A DNA stretch of 8,235 nucleotides, from positions 1 through 8,235 of the forward strand of contig JAJTHA010000141.1 in NCBI GenBank assembly GCA_021299565.1, read 5' to 3'. This DNA comes from Candidatus Caenarcanales bacterium (GTDB lineage Bacteria > Cyanobacteriota > Vampirovibrionia > LMEP-6097). The first letter of the stretch is position 1. Each line of letters starts with the position of its first letter. This document shows positions 1 to 6,070 of this stretch, one piece after another. The translations under genes were made by a program, and so were the position numbers. The notes beneath the pieces were generated by a model. It was given only the letters and a program-made list of their open reading frames with translations. It was not told where the DNA came from and did not search any database.

Positions 1-75
1 AATAGAGATACTCTCACCTTGATGTATGATGCTACGGATGATTTGTGGATCGAAATCACTAGATCCAACAAATAA
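1..75 (+). CDS. 3' end of an upstream paralogous fibre-like protein (partial)
   Basis: Only the last 24 codons and the TAA stop are present; the reading frame enters from the left edge. The peptide contains DTLTLMYDATDDLWIEI and ends in RSNK. It matches the C-terminus of the 1930-aa protein in this window, where the equivalent stretch is nt 5927-6001: by hand count 69 of 75 bases are identical, and the next five bases (tccat) match too. The gene was therefore almost certainly another member of the same family, with the same terminal beta domain. Nothing can be said about its length or its other modules. The function, an exported fibre-like protein, is inferred from the paralogue only. Confidence 0.85.
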   Translation, partial: NRDTLTLMYDATDDLWIEITRSNK

Positions 76-208
76 TCCATAGACTTCTAGGACTTATTTT
101 TATCGATTAAATGGTGGAGTATTTGCTTGCTAAATACCCTATTGCACTCATGGAGCATTAATTATTCATGGGTTTGATGATTGAGTAGTCAAATACAAAC
201 CAAAGAAA
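76..208 (+). other. Intergenic spacer and 5' leader of the giant gene
   Basis: This is 133 nt of AT-rich sequence between the upstream stop and the ATG at 209. It is the only sizeable gap in the window, so it is the likely place for a promoter of the downstream gene set, but I see no convincing -35/-10 pair. A short inverted repeat pairs GTATTT (119-124) with AAATAC (132-137) around a 7-nt loop. It is not followed by a T-run, so it is not a convincing terminator. The bases just before the ATG are A-rich (aaagaaa) with no GGAGG-like site. The frame of the giant gene is closed by TGA at 182-184, and there is no other ATG between that stop and 209, which fixes the start. Confidence 0.5.
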
Positions 209-265
209 ATGCGAAAAATCGCAATCATAATATTGATATTGCTACAGCTTAGAGCTGTGGAGGCC
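209..265 (+). other. Sec signal peptide of the giant protein
   Basis: The N-terminus MRKIAIIILILLQLRAVEA has a basic start (R2, K3), a hydrophobic core of Ile and Leu, and a V-E-A end that fits the AxA-type rule of signal peptidase I. The mature chain would begin VTTSGAG. There is no lipobox cysteine. The other two genes also place the predicted cut at Ala followed by Val and a short Asp/Thr/Gly-containing start. Confidence 0.85.
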
Positions 266-3200
266 GTCACCACTAGTGGTGCTGGCTTTGACTATGTTCA
301 TCCAAATAAAAATCTTGGTGTAGGAATTGTAAACCCTCAATATAAATTAACCGTCAATGGAACTACCTTCACAAAAGGGTTTCGCATGCAGACTGGTGCA
401 ACTAATGGCTATGTGCTTACAAGTAATGGTAGTGGTGCTGCCAGCTGGAGATCGTTGACTTCTTTGGGCGGAAGTAGTGCTGCTGGTTCTAATACTCATT
501 TCCAGTTCAATGATGCTGGTATACTTGGCGGGAATGGAGCACTGTCATTCACTAAAGCGACTAAGACTTTAGCGATCCCGGCTGATGCACCTTTGGATAT
601 CAATTCGACAGCGCTTTCAATTGCAGATAGCAATATTGTTTTTGATGGTGCATCAACAACTTTTGCGCAAAGCAATAGCGGCTTTGCTTTTGATTTAAAT
701 GCTAGTGGTGATTTTGTTGTAGAGGACAGTCGACTAGTAGCTGATAGCAATGGTAATATCGGGATCAACACCAATAACCCTCAGGCTCGTTTGGATATTA
801 GAGATGGTGGCGGAGCTATCGAAAGAGGTTTGCAGCTAACTCATTCCAGTAATGATATTTCATCGGGTATATTTAGTATGAAAAAATCTCGTGGTACTCC
901 AGGAGCACCGGCAATAGTAGCGAATGGAGACACTATATCGTATTTGAATTTTAGACCATTTAACGGTGATGGTTATATGTGGACTGCTGGTTTGGGAGCA
1001 AGAGTTAGAGGTACAGTAACAGGCACTTCTATTCCATCTGATTTATTCTTCTCGACATCAGGTGGTGGCGATGATTATAATCCATTTGCTAATAACACAG
1101 TTAGAATGTTAATTGATTCGACAGGAAATATTGGTCTAGGTACTACAATACCAAATGAAAAACTAACGATCAATGGTTCTGCTCCAATCGTCTCAATAAG
1201 AGAGGGATCATCTCCAGCTTCTACGGCTAATTTCGGAAAACTTTTTGTATCATCTACAAATTCAAGATTGTATTTTAGGGATGATGCTGGAGTGAATTAC
1301 AACCTGACCAATGGTTCTACTACTATCACGCCCGCTGGCAGTAATGGTTCTATTCAATTCAAGTCAGGTACTAATTTAGCAGCTGATGCAAGCAACTTAC
1401 ATTGGGATGATACCAACGACAGATTGGGCATAGGCACGAATAATCCTTCTAGATCTAAATTGAGAATTAATACTTCTGCCGTTGCCGAACAAGGTTTGGT
1501 ACTAAGAGGGATGGTAGGGCAGACAGGAAATCTACAAGAATGGAAAGACAATAACGGCACATCATTAACAGCAGTAAATCCTAATGGAAGATTGGAGTTC
1601 TATTCGCCTTCAACAAGAGAATTAATTGTATTCAATAATTCTTATAAACTTGCAACTGACTCTTCTCAAGTTTATATTCAAAATAATGCAGGGACTACAA
1701 GATTCACATCATTGAATGCTGGAGGATACCCCGCAGTAACTTCTGTTGGAAGATATGGATTTACTGGAAGTAGTACTGCTGCAACAAACACAGTAGATAC
1801 CGCAATAGGCCGTAATGCTGCTGGTGTAATAGAAATAAACAACGGAGCTTCAAGTAGACTTGGTGGATTATTAGTTGGTATGCCAACTGCTTCAATTTCC
1901 GCACTCAGAGCAAAAGCATTTAGCAGTCCAATTACAAATATTCAAGAATGGCTAAATTCCACCAATGGAGTGCTTTCATTAATAGATAATGGTGGTCGCA
2001 TGGCGATTAATAGACCAACACGCAGAGCGGGTTCTGTGCTTGATGTTAATGGAACAATTTTTGCGACAGGTTTAATTGCAAATGGTACTAATCCTATCTT
2101 CTCTCTTAGAGAAGGAAGCGCACCAGCAGCAACAGCAAACTTTGGGAAATTATTTGTCAATTCAACAACATCAAACCTGGTGTTTATGGATGATGCAGGA
2201 GCAAGTTATGATTTATTGTCTAGCTTCTCAAGCTCAACTAACGCCGGCGGATCTAACTCACAATTCCAGTTTAATGACAGTGGAGTGCTTGCTGGAAATG
2301 GAGCTTTGACATTTACTAAAGCGACTAAGACACTTTCAATTCCAGCTGATGCACCTTTGGATATCAATTCAACTACAGTATCGATTGCAGATAGTAATAT
2401 AGCTTTTGACTCAGGCTCTGGAGTGACTTTTACGCCAACAGCAGGACAAAATCTAAATGTTGCATTATCAACAACTGGAGATTTTGCGGTTAACACAAAT
2501 CAATTGTATGTGGATACATCAGCTACCAATACTGGCTTTGGCATGAGCGCACCAAATGAAAAAATTACTATTGAAGGTAGAGCTTCTCTTCTTGAAACAA
2601 CTAGACCTGTGTTTACTACAAACTACGGTAAGTTATACGTAAACGGAACAACATCAAACTTGATGTATTTAGATGATGCGGGAGTGCAGTATGATATCAC
2701 CTCTAGTGGTGGTACTCCAGGTGGATCAACTGGGGCAATCCAATTCAATAACTCAGGTGTTTTTGGTGCTGACACTAATAATTTTTATTGGGATGATACT
2801 AACGATAGAATGGGAATTGGTACCAATGCGCCTGCTAGGGCAAAATTAAGAATCAACACAAGCGCAATCACAGAGCAAGGTTTGGTACTTAGAGGGATAG
2901 CAGGGCAAACAGCCAATTTACAAGAATGGCAAAATAATGCAGGGAGTGCATTGGCGGGGATACGATTCAATGGAAATCTTTTTCTTGGTAATAACCAAAC
3001 AGACCAATATAGTTCACCGTATGGAAGCGGTAGTGGGGCATGGACTACACCATATGCTGGGCATTATATGTTCACTTCCGGACAACCTGGACAGTACATG
3101 AGATTGAGTCTTGTTACTGGTGAGGGGAAAATTGCAGGGGTTACCCATTATGATGTTGCTCATGCAAGAGGAAGACTGCTTGCCTTTGATAGTGACCCTG

Positions 3201-6001
3201 CTGTGGGCATATCTTTTTCTCCTTCAGGAACAGAACTGTTGAGATTAAACGGTTATTTTGCAACTGATGCAACTAGTTCGGCTAATTGGGTTATTACAAC
3301 TCCAAGCGCATCAGCCAAGCCTTTAGTATTAAAAGCTGCTGCTTCGCAAACAGCTAATTTAACTGAGTGGCATAATAGTGCAGGATTAACTTTATCCTTA
3401 GTTGATAACCTTGGTCGTATGGCAATTAATAGAACCAATCGCAGAGCTGGTTCTGCGATTGATGTCAATGGCACAATTTTTGCGACAGGTTTAATTGCAA
3501 ATGGTACTAATCCTATATTCTCTCTTCGTGAAGGAAGCGCACCAGCGGCAACTGCAAACTTCGGAAAATTATTTGTAAATTCAACAACATCAAACTTAGT
3601 GTTTATGGATGATGCTGGTGCAACGTTCGATTTATTGGCTGCCTTTTCAAGCTCAACAAATGCTGGTGGTTCAAACTCACAATTTCAGTTTAATGACAGT
3701 GGAGTGCTTGCCGGAAATGGAGCACTTACTTTTACTAAAGCGACTAAGACTTTATCAATTCCAGCTGATGCACCGTTGGATATCAATTCAACAACTGTAT
3801 CAATTGCAGATAGTAATATAGCGTTTGACTCAGGCTCTGGAGTGACTTTCACTCCTACAGCAGGACAAAATCTAAATGTGGCATTATCAACAACTGGAGA
3901 TTTTGCCGTGAACACAAACCACTTGTATGTGGATACATCAGCGACGAATGTTGGGGTTGGTATGACAGCACCAAATGAAAAAATTACTATTGAAGGTAGA
4001 GCTTCTCTTCTTGAAACAACTAGACCTATGTTTACTACAAACTACGGTAAGTTATACGTAAATGGTTCAACTTCTAATTTGATGTTCTTAGATGACGCTG
4101 GCACACAATTTGATCTTTTGTCAGGAGGTGGCGGTTCTGACGCTAATACTCTTGACACTATAGATTCAACTCAATTTTTACGTTCTGATACTAGTGATCA
4201 ATTCACTTCTGGGACACTTACAACTGCTACTGGTACTACTTTTAAAGTCAATGGAGATTTTGCTTTAATTGAAAGCACCGCCCCAAGCTCTGCTCCTGGC
4301 TTCGGAAAATTATTTGTCAATTCAACAACATCCAACCTGGTGTTTATGGATGATGCAGGAGCAACGTTTGATTTATTGTCTAGTTTTTCAAGCTCAACAA
4401 ACGCTGGTGGTTCAAACTCACAATTTCAGTTTAATGACAGTGGAGTGCTTGCCGGTAATGGTGCTTTGACATTCACTAAAGCGACCAAGACTCTTACTGT
4501 TGATACTACAGCACCTTTGGATATCAATTCAACGAATGTCTCTATCGCTGACACTAATATCACTCTAGATGGGGCTTCTACAACATTCACCGGCACTGGT
4601 TTTATGACAATACAACCAGGGGCTGGCAATAATCTCAACGTTACACTTTCAGGCGCTGGTGATTTTGCGGTTAACACAAATCAATTGTATGTTGATACAT
4701 CAGCGACTAACGTTGGTGTTGGTACGACTACTCCAGCAGAAAAGCTACAAGTAGCAGGAACTATTCAATCTACAGGTTTAAAGATGACAACTGGAGCTGC
4801 CAATAATGCAATTTTAGTCAGTGATGCTACCGGTCTTGGTGCTTGGACTAGTCCAACGGCAATCACTTTAGGAAATGCTAGTAATTTAGATACTTTGGAT
4901 TCATCACAATTTTTGAGATCAGATACTAGTGATCAATTTACTTCTGGGACTCTTACTCTTAATGCTGGTACGACTTTTGATGTAGATTCAACTAATGTAT
5001 CGATAGCTGATACAAATATCGCTTTTGATGGTGCATCAACTACATTCACTGGGACTGGTACGATGACTATCACTCCAGGCTCTGGCACAAACTTAAATGT
5101 ATCTTTAGCTACTACAGGAGATTTTGCGGTGAACACTAATCAATTGTACGTTGATACTTCAGCTACTAATACTGGTTTTGGTATGACAGCACCAAACGAA
5201 AAAATTACTATTGAAGGTAATTTATCACTTCGCGAGGGTGCTGCGCCAACAGCGACGGCAAATTATGGAAAACTTTTTGTGAATTCGACAACATCAAACC
5301 TTGTCTTCATGGATGATGCAGGGGCTTCGTTTGATTTGCTCGCTGGAGGAGGTTCCAGTGATGCTAATACACTTGATACTATAGACTCAAGCCAATTTTT
5401 ACGTTCAGATACTAGTGATCAATTTACTTCTGGGACTCTTACTCTTAATACTGGTACTACTTTTGATGTTGATTCGACAAACGTTTCGATCGCCGACAAT
5501 AATATTTCTTTTGATTCAGGCACTGGAGTAACATTCACACCAACTGCAGGACAAAATCTCAATATTGCTTTATCGACTACAGGTGATTTTGCAGTAAACA
5601 CTAATCAGTTGTACGTGGATACTTCTACCGCAAATGTTAGTGTTGGCAAAACTTCCACCACTGCCAAATTTGAAGTAAACGGATCAGTAGCCTGGACTCC
5701 ATCTGCAATTCAATCACTAAGTACCGGTTCAACTATTGCAGTAACCAACTCAATTATCAATATTGCAGGTAATGCAGGTGCTGTAGATCTGAGCTCAAAC
5801 CCGCAAATAGCAGACGGTACTCACGGACAAGTAATTATTATCAAAGGAACTAGCAATACTAATACAGTTACATTAGATGATGGTACCGGATTTAGCCTAA
5901 ATAATGGTCTAAATGTTGTATTAGGTAATAGAGATACCCTCACCTTGATGTATGACGCTGGGGATGATTTGTGGATTGAAATCAGTAGATCCAACAAATA
6001 A
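209..6001 (+). CDS. Giant secreted modular fibre-like protein (1930 aa)
   Basis: A complete ORF with a Sec signal peptide (aa 1-19, cleavage predicted after VEA) and a mature part built from repeated beta-type modules. In order: a GxG..P..KLxVNG module (about 36-51), a GYVLTSNGSGAASW module (54-80), a QFQFND-type module (92-197), a unique tail-fibre-like module (198-307), two mega-repeats (375-836 and 837-1304), a ladder of LDTIDSSQFLRSD and FAVNTNQLYVDTS modules (1311-1825), and a terminal beta domain (about 1830-1930). Composition is rich in Asn, Thr, Ser, Gly, Ala and Asp, and I find no cysteine at all. These modules are known from phage tail-fibre and similar fibrous proteins, where they form trimeric beta structure. 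The signal peptide points instead to an exported host protein, perhaps an adhesin or surface fibre (inference). No S74 self-cleaving chaperone, LPXTG, autotransporter barrel, PEP-CTERM or RTX motif is visible. The next gene starts 3 nt after the stop. The ORF is certain; the role is not. Confidence 0.93.
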   Translation: MRKIAIIILILLQLRAVEAVTTSGAGFDYVHPNKNLGVGIVNPQYKLTVNGTTFTKGFRMQTGATNGYVLTSNGSGAASWRSLTSLGGSSAAGSNTHFQFNDAGILGGNGALSFTKATKTLAIPADAPLDINSTALSIADSNIVFDGASTTFAQSNSGFAFDLNASGDFVVEDSRLVADSNGNIGINTNNPQARLDIRDGGGAIERGLQLTHSSNDISSGIFSMKKSRGTPGAPAIVANGDTISYLNFRPFNGDGYMWTAGLGARVRGTVTGTSIPSDLFFSTSGGGDDYNPFANNTVRMLIDSTGNIGLGTTIPNEKLTINGSAPIVSIREGSSPASTANFGKLFVSSTNSRLYFRDDAGVNYNLTNGSTTITPAGSNGSIQFKSGTNLAADASNLHWDDTNDRLGIGTNNPSRSKLRINTSAVAEQGLVLRGMVGQTGNLQEWKDNNGTSLTAVNPNGRLEFYSPSTRELIVFNNSYKLATDSSQVYIQNNAGTTRFTSLNAGGYPAVTSVGRYGFTGSSTAATNTVDTAIGRNAAGVIEINNGASSRLGGLLVGMPTASISALRAKAFSSPITNIQEWLNSTNGVLSLIDNGGRMAINRPTRRAGSVLDVNGTIFATGLIANGTNPIFSLREGSAPAATANFGKLFVNSTTSNLVFMDDAGASYDLLSSFSSSTNAGGSNSQFQFNDSGVLAGNGALTFTKATKTLSIPADAPLDINSTTVSIADSNIAFDSGSGVTFTPTAGQNLNVALSTTGDFAVNTNQLYVDTSATNTGFGMSAPNEKITIEGRASLLETTRPVFTTNYGKLYVNGTTSNLMYLDDAGVQYDITSSGGTPGGSTGAIQFNNSGVFGADTNNFYWDDTNDRMGIGTNAPARAKLRINTSAITEQGLVLRGIAGQTANLQEWQNNAGSALAGIRFNGNLFLGNNQTDQYSSPYGSGSGAWTTPYAGHYMFTSGQPGQYMRLSLVTGEGKIAGVTHYDVAHARGRLLAFDSDPAVGISFSPSGTELLRLNGYFATDATSSANWVITTPSASAKPLVLKAAASQTANLTEWHNSAGLTLSLVDNLGRMAINRTNRRAGSAIDVNGTIFATGLIANGTNPIFSLREGSAPAATANFGKLFVNSTTSNLVFMDDAGATFDLLAAFSSSTNAGGSNSQFQFNDSGVLAGNGALTFTKATKTLSIPADAPLDINSTTVSIADSNIAFDSGSGVTFTPTAGQNLNVALSTTGDFAVNTNHLYVDTSATNVGVGMTAPNEKITIEGRASLLETTRPMFTTNYGKLYVNGSTSNLMFLDDAGTQFDLLSGGGGSDANTLDTIDSTQFLRSDTSDQFTSGTLTTATGTTFKVNGDFALIESTAPSSAPGFGKLFVNSTTSNLVFMDDAGATFDLLSSFSSSTNAGGSNSQFQFNDSGVLAGNGALTFTKATKTLTVDTTAPLDINSTNVSIADTNITLDGASTTFTGTGFMTIQPGAGNNLNVTLSGAGDFAVNTNQLYVDTSATNVGVGTTTPAEKLQVAGTIQSTGLKMTTGAANNAILVSDATGLGAWTSPTAITLGNASNLDTLDSSQFLRSDTSDQFTSGTLTLNAGTTFDVDSTNVSIADTNIAFDGASTTFTGTGTMTITPGSGTNLNVSLATTGDFAVNTNQLYVDTSATNTGFGMTAPNEKITIEGNLSLREGAAPTATANYGKLFVNSTTSNLVFMDDAGASFDLLAGGGSSDANTLDTIDSSQFLRSDTSDQFTSGTLTLNTGTTFDVDSTNVSIADNNISFDSGTGVTFTPTAGQNLNIALSTTGDFAVNTNQLYVDTSTANVSVGKTSTTAKFEVNGSVAWTPSAIQSLSTGSTIAVTNSIINIAGNAGAVDLSSNPQIADGTHGQVIIIKGTSNTNTVTLDDGTGFSLNNGLNVVLGNRDTLTLMYDAGDDLWIEISRSNK
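368..448 (+). repeat. GYVLTSNGSGAASW module, copy 1
   Basis: Residues 54-80, containing MQTGATNGYVLTSNGSGAAS and a closing Trp. This is a familiar tail-fibre-type module (ATxGYVLTSxxSGxAxW). A diverged second copy lies at 4769-4846. The module sits directly after the N-terminal KLTVNG motif, as the second copy sits after KLQVAG, so the two form a conserved pair of modules. Confidence 0.75.
482..799 (+). repeat. QFQFND-LDINST long module, copy 0 (most diverged)
   Basis: Residues 92-197. It starts AGSNTHFQFNDAGILGGNGA, continues through FTKATKTL, ADAPLDINST and SIADSNI, and ends at a GxxTxxP motif (INTNNPQARLDI). The later copies end DFAVNTNQLYVDTSATN, whereas this one has DFVVEDSRLVADSNGN, so it branched off earlier or came from another source. 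Related copies lie at 2243, 3662 and 4403, with half-copies at 4958 and 5444 and relatives in the two downstream genes. Confidence 0.85.
800..1129 (+). other. Unique module V0 of the giant protein
   Basis: Residues 198-307, present once in this window. The order SRGTPGAPAIVANGDTIS, then a Gly/aromatic-rich stretch, then LFFSTSGGG, then RMLIDSTGNIGLGTT is typical of a shaft module of phage tail fibres (RGTPxxPxxVxxGDxL ... RMRIDSxGNVGIGTTxP). Recognition is from motif memory and not from a search. It is inserted between two GxG..P..KL motifs, as expected for a swappable segment. Confidence 0.7.
1595..1903 (+). other. Unique cassette V1 inside mega-repeat 1
   Basis: Residues 463-565 (103 codons), flanked on both sides by QEW modules. 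It includes RYGFTGSSTAATNTVDTAIG followed by RNAAGVIEINNG, a pattern also familiar in phage structural proteins (YGFS...ADTGLSRNAAGVLEVNNG). It shows no visible relation to cassette V2, which holds the same place in mega-repeat 2. No catalytic motif is apparent. Confidence 0.75.
2243..2578 (+). repeat. QFQFND-LDINST long module, copy 1
   Basis: Residues 679-790, from AGGSNSQFQFNDSGVLAGNG through DINSTTVSIADSNIAFDSGS and DFAVNTNQLYVDTSATN to NEKITIEG. It is nearly identical in protein to copy 2 at 3662-3997; the main differences are Gln to His before LYVDTS and TNTGFGMS to TNVGVGMT. Most base differences between the two are silent. Confidence 0.9.
2549..2643 (+). repeat. Near-perfect DNA repeat, left copy
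   Basis: 95 nt that match 3968-4062 at all positions but one (2609 G versus 4028 A, changing Val to Met). The flanking parts of the same mega-repeats differ at many silent sites, so this block is more alike than its surroundings. It encodes APNEKITIEGRASLLETTRP and the start of the next YGKLYV unit. Confidence 0.88.
2981..3322 (+). other. Unique cassette V2 inside mega-repeat 2
   Basis: Residues 925-1038 (114 codons), at the same place as V1 but unrelated in sequence. It is rich in Gly, Tyr and Ser (SSPYGSGSGAW, YAGHYMFTSGQPGQYMRLSL) and contains the window's main His cluster (GHYM, THYDVAHARGR). It ends ANWVITTPSAS before the QTANLTEW module. It reads as a tail-fibre-like segment but I cannot name a family. 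A binding role is conceivable and is inference only. Confidence 0.7.
3662..3997 (+). repeat. QFQFND-LDINST long module, copy 2
   Basis: Residues 1152-1263, collinear with copy 1 at an offset of exactly 1419 nt and without gaps. It has NTNHLYVDTSATNVGVGMTA where copy 1 has NTNQLYVDTSATNTGFGMSA. It precedes the second copy of RASLLETTRP. Confidence 0.9.
3968..4062 (+). repeat. Near-perfect DNA repeat, right copy
   Basis: Partner of 2549-2643, with one mismatch in 95 nt. The perfect tracts are 60 nt and 34 nt on either side of the mismatch at 4028. Confidence 0.88.
4403..4759 (+). repeat. QFQFND-LDINST long module, copy 3
   Basis: Residues 1399-1517. The first half matches copies 1 and 2. The middle is replaced by TVDTTAPLDINSTNVSIADT and a GASTTFTGTGFMTIQPGAG stretch, and the end returns to DFAVNTNQLYVDTSATN. 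It therefore looks like a hybrid of the mega-repeat type and the C-terminal type (4958-5218). It closes with VGVGTTTPAEKLQVAG. Confidence 0.87.
4769..4846 (+). repeat. GYVLTSNGSGAASW module, copy 2 (diverged)
   Basis: Residues 1521-1546, with LKMTTGAANNAILVSDATGL and GAW aligned to MQTGATNGYVLTSNGSGAAS and W in copy 1 at 368-448. As in copy 1, it follows a KLxVxG motif. It is much diverged, so this is an older duplication than the mega-repeats or a separate acquisition. Confidence 0.7.
4958..5218 (+). repeat. LDINST half-module, copy 4
   Basis: Residues 1584-1670. It lacks the QFQFND half and starts LNAGTTFDVDSTNVSIADTN right after the second LRSDTSD unit. It shares FTGTGxMTIxPGxG with copy 3 and NEKITIEG with copies 1 and 2. 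Confidence 0.85.
5444..5683 (+). repeat. LDINST half-module, copy 5
   Basis: Residues 1746-1825. It starts LNTGTTFDVDSTNVSIADNN like copy 4, but its middle (SGTGVTFTPTAGQNLNIALS) belongs to the copy 1 and 2 type. It ends in a degraded VSVGKTSTTAKFEVNG. The switch of type within one module suggests recombination. Confidence 0.85.
5696..5998 (+). other. C-terminal beta domain of the giant protein
   Basis: About residues 1830-1930: SSNPQIADGTHGQVIIIKGT, a TVTLDDGTGF stretch, then LGNRDTLTLMYDAGDDLWIE and ISRSNK. A domain of this shape (NPQIAxGxxGQxxxLxG ... LxxxDxLxLIYxxxxWxEIxR) is, from memory, a recurrent end domain of fibre-like proteins. The end of the upstream gene (nt 1-75) is a copy of its last 24 residues plus the stop. 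A diverged version closes the 440-aa protein (7001-7324). It may be a trimerisation cap or a secretion or retention signal; the sequence does not decide. Confidence 0.75.
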
Positions 6002-6007
6002 TCCATG
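5999..6007 (+). promoter_or_regulatory. Tight stop/start junction, taa-tcc-atg
   Basis: The giant gene stops at 5999-6001 and the 440-aa gene starts at 6005, leaving three bases and no Shine-Dalgarno site of its own. This fits translation by reinitiation or a scanning ribosome on one transcript (inference). The same taatccat string follows the upstream gene at 73-80, but there it reads on as atag and there is no start codon. Confidence 0.65.
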
Positions 6008-6070
6008 AAACGATCTCTAATACTATTTTTGATACTCTTTGGTATTCTGCCATGTCTATATGTGGCAGCG
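6005..6070 (+). other. Sec signal peptide of the 440-aa protein
   Basis: Residues 1-22: MKRS, a hydrophobic core (LILFLILFGIL), then PCLYVAA, with predicted cleavage before VDTG. Cys17 is not in a standard lipobox (preceding residues I-L-P, and an AxA-type site follows), so signal peptidase I is more likely than lipoprotein processing. Confidence 0.82.

Larger units (their letters stand above)
1331..2716 (+). repeat. Mega-repeat unit 1 (462 codons)
   Basis: Residues 375-836. Order of parts: an IQF..FGAD..WDDTNDRLGIGTNNP segment, a QTGNLQEW module (1496-1594), unique cassette V1 (1595-1903), a second NIQEW module (1904-2002), RRAGSVLDVNGTIFATG, a REG stretch, a 27-residue FGKLFV unit (2138), a long QFQFND module (2243-2578), RASLLETTRP and a YGKLYV unit (2621). 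Unit 2 repeats the same order. The left part aligns to unit 2 at a constant offset of 1386 nt and the right part at 1419 nt; the 33-nt difference lies wholly in the central cassette. Confidence 0.88.
2717..4120 (+). repeat. Mega-repeat unit 2 (468 codons)
   Basis: Residues 837-1304. Same order of parts as unit 1: IQF..FGAD..YWDDTNDRMGIGTN, QTANLQEW module (2882-2980), unique cassette V2 (2981-3322), QTANLTEW module (3323-3421), RRAGSAIDVNGTIFATG, REG stretch, FGKLFV unit (3557), long QFQFND module (3662-3997), RASLLETTRP and YGKLYV unit (4040-4120). Protein identity to unit 1 is very high outside the cassette, while the DNA differs mainly at third codon positions. Confidence 0.88.
1229..5341 (+). 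repeat. FGKLFVNSTTSNL-DDAG 27-residue module family (7 copies)
   Basis: A 27-residue unit with consensus NFGKLFVNSTTSNLVFMDDA followed by GAxxDLL. Copies (nt): 1229-1309, 2138-2218, 2621-2701, 3557-3637, 4040-4120, 4298-4378 and 5261-5341, with no internal gaps. Two subtypes alternate: FGKLFVNSTTSNLVFMDDAG (2138, 3557, 4298; 5261 has Y for F) and YGKLYVNGxTSNLM (2621, 4040). The second subtype is the one that appears in the 440-aa gene (6203-6283) and the third gene (7528-7608). Each of those genes also has a Cys-containing variant (6698-6778 and 8023-8103). The unit probably forms a small beta hairpin segment of the shaft (inference). Confidence 0.9.
4139..5443 (+). repeat. LDTIDSSQFLRSDTSDQFTSG module family (3 copies)
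   Basis: A 27-28-residue unit, consensus DANTLDTIDSSQFLRSDTSD followed by QFTSGTLT, occurs at 4139-4222, 4877-4957 and 5360-5443 (aa 1311, 1557 and 1718). The related motif ADTLDGLDSxQFLRSDTxD is a common element of phage tail fibres. All three copies lie in the last third of the giant protein, and none in the mega-repeats or the 440-aa gene. Copies 2 and 3 lead straight into the LDINST-like half of the long module, taking the place of its QFQFND half. Confidence 0.88.
314..5683 (+). repeat. Dispersed GxG..P..KLxVNG module family (13 copies)
   Basis: A 14-20-residue motif of the form (I/L/V)G(I/V)GTxxPxxKLxVNG recurs along the giant protein. Starts (nt): 314, 758, 1130, 1424, 2000, 2537, 2810, 3419, 3956, 4712, 5177 and 5636, plus a degenerate copy near 1877. 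Clear examples are IGLGTTIPNEKLTING (1130-1177) and VGVGTTTPAEKLQVAG (4712-4759). The copies at 2000 and 3419 are altered to MAINRxxRRAGSxxDVNG. In phage tail fibres this motif links successive shaft segments. Here it marks the ends of most larger modules and is often followed by a LREGxxPxxTA stretch and then FGKLFVNSTTSNL. The 440-aa protein carries further copies at about 6113, 6605 and 6917. Confidence 0.85.

Noticed and set aside
119..137. Inverted repeat GTATTT/AAATAC as a terminator for the upstream gene
   Set aside because: Only six A/T-rich pairs with a 7-nt loop, and no T-run follows.
142..170. TTGCAC followed by AT-rich sequence as a promoter of the giant gene
   Set aside because: No hexamer at a 16-18 nt spacing resembles TATAAT well, so the match is no better than expected in AT-rich DNA.
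2076..2309. Plus-strand ORFs in other frames (also 3609-3821, 4269-4469, 6390-6632)
   Set aside because: They lie wholly inside strong repeat-protein reading frames and have low-complexity Gln/Leu/His-rich translations typical of shadow frames.
1595..3322. Cassettes V1 and V2 as variable regions of a diversity-generating retroelement
   Set aside because: No reverse transcriptase, template repeat or adenine-limited variation is visible, and the cassettes are unrelated rather than variants of one sequence.
6005..6070. Lipoprotein signal around Cys17 of the 440-aa protein
   Set aside because: The residues before the Cys (I-L-P) do not fit the lipobox, and a good AxA-type cleavage site follows at the same mature start as the paralogue.
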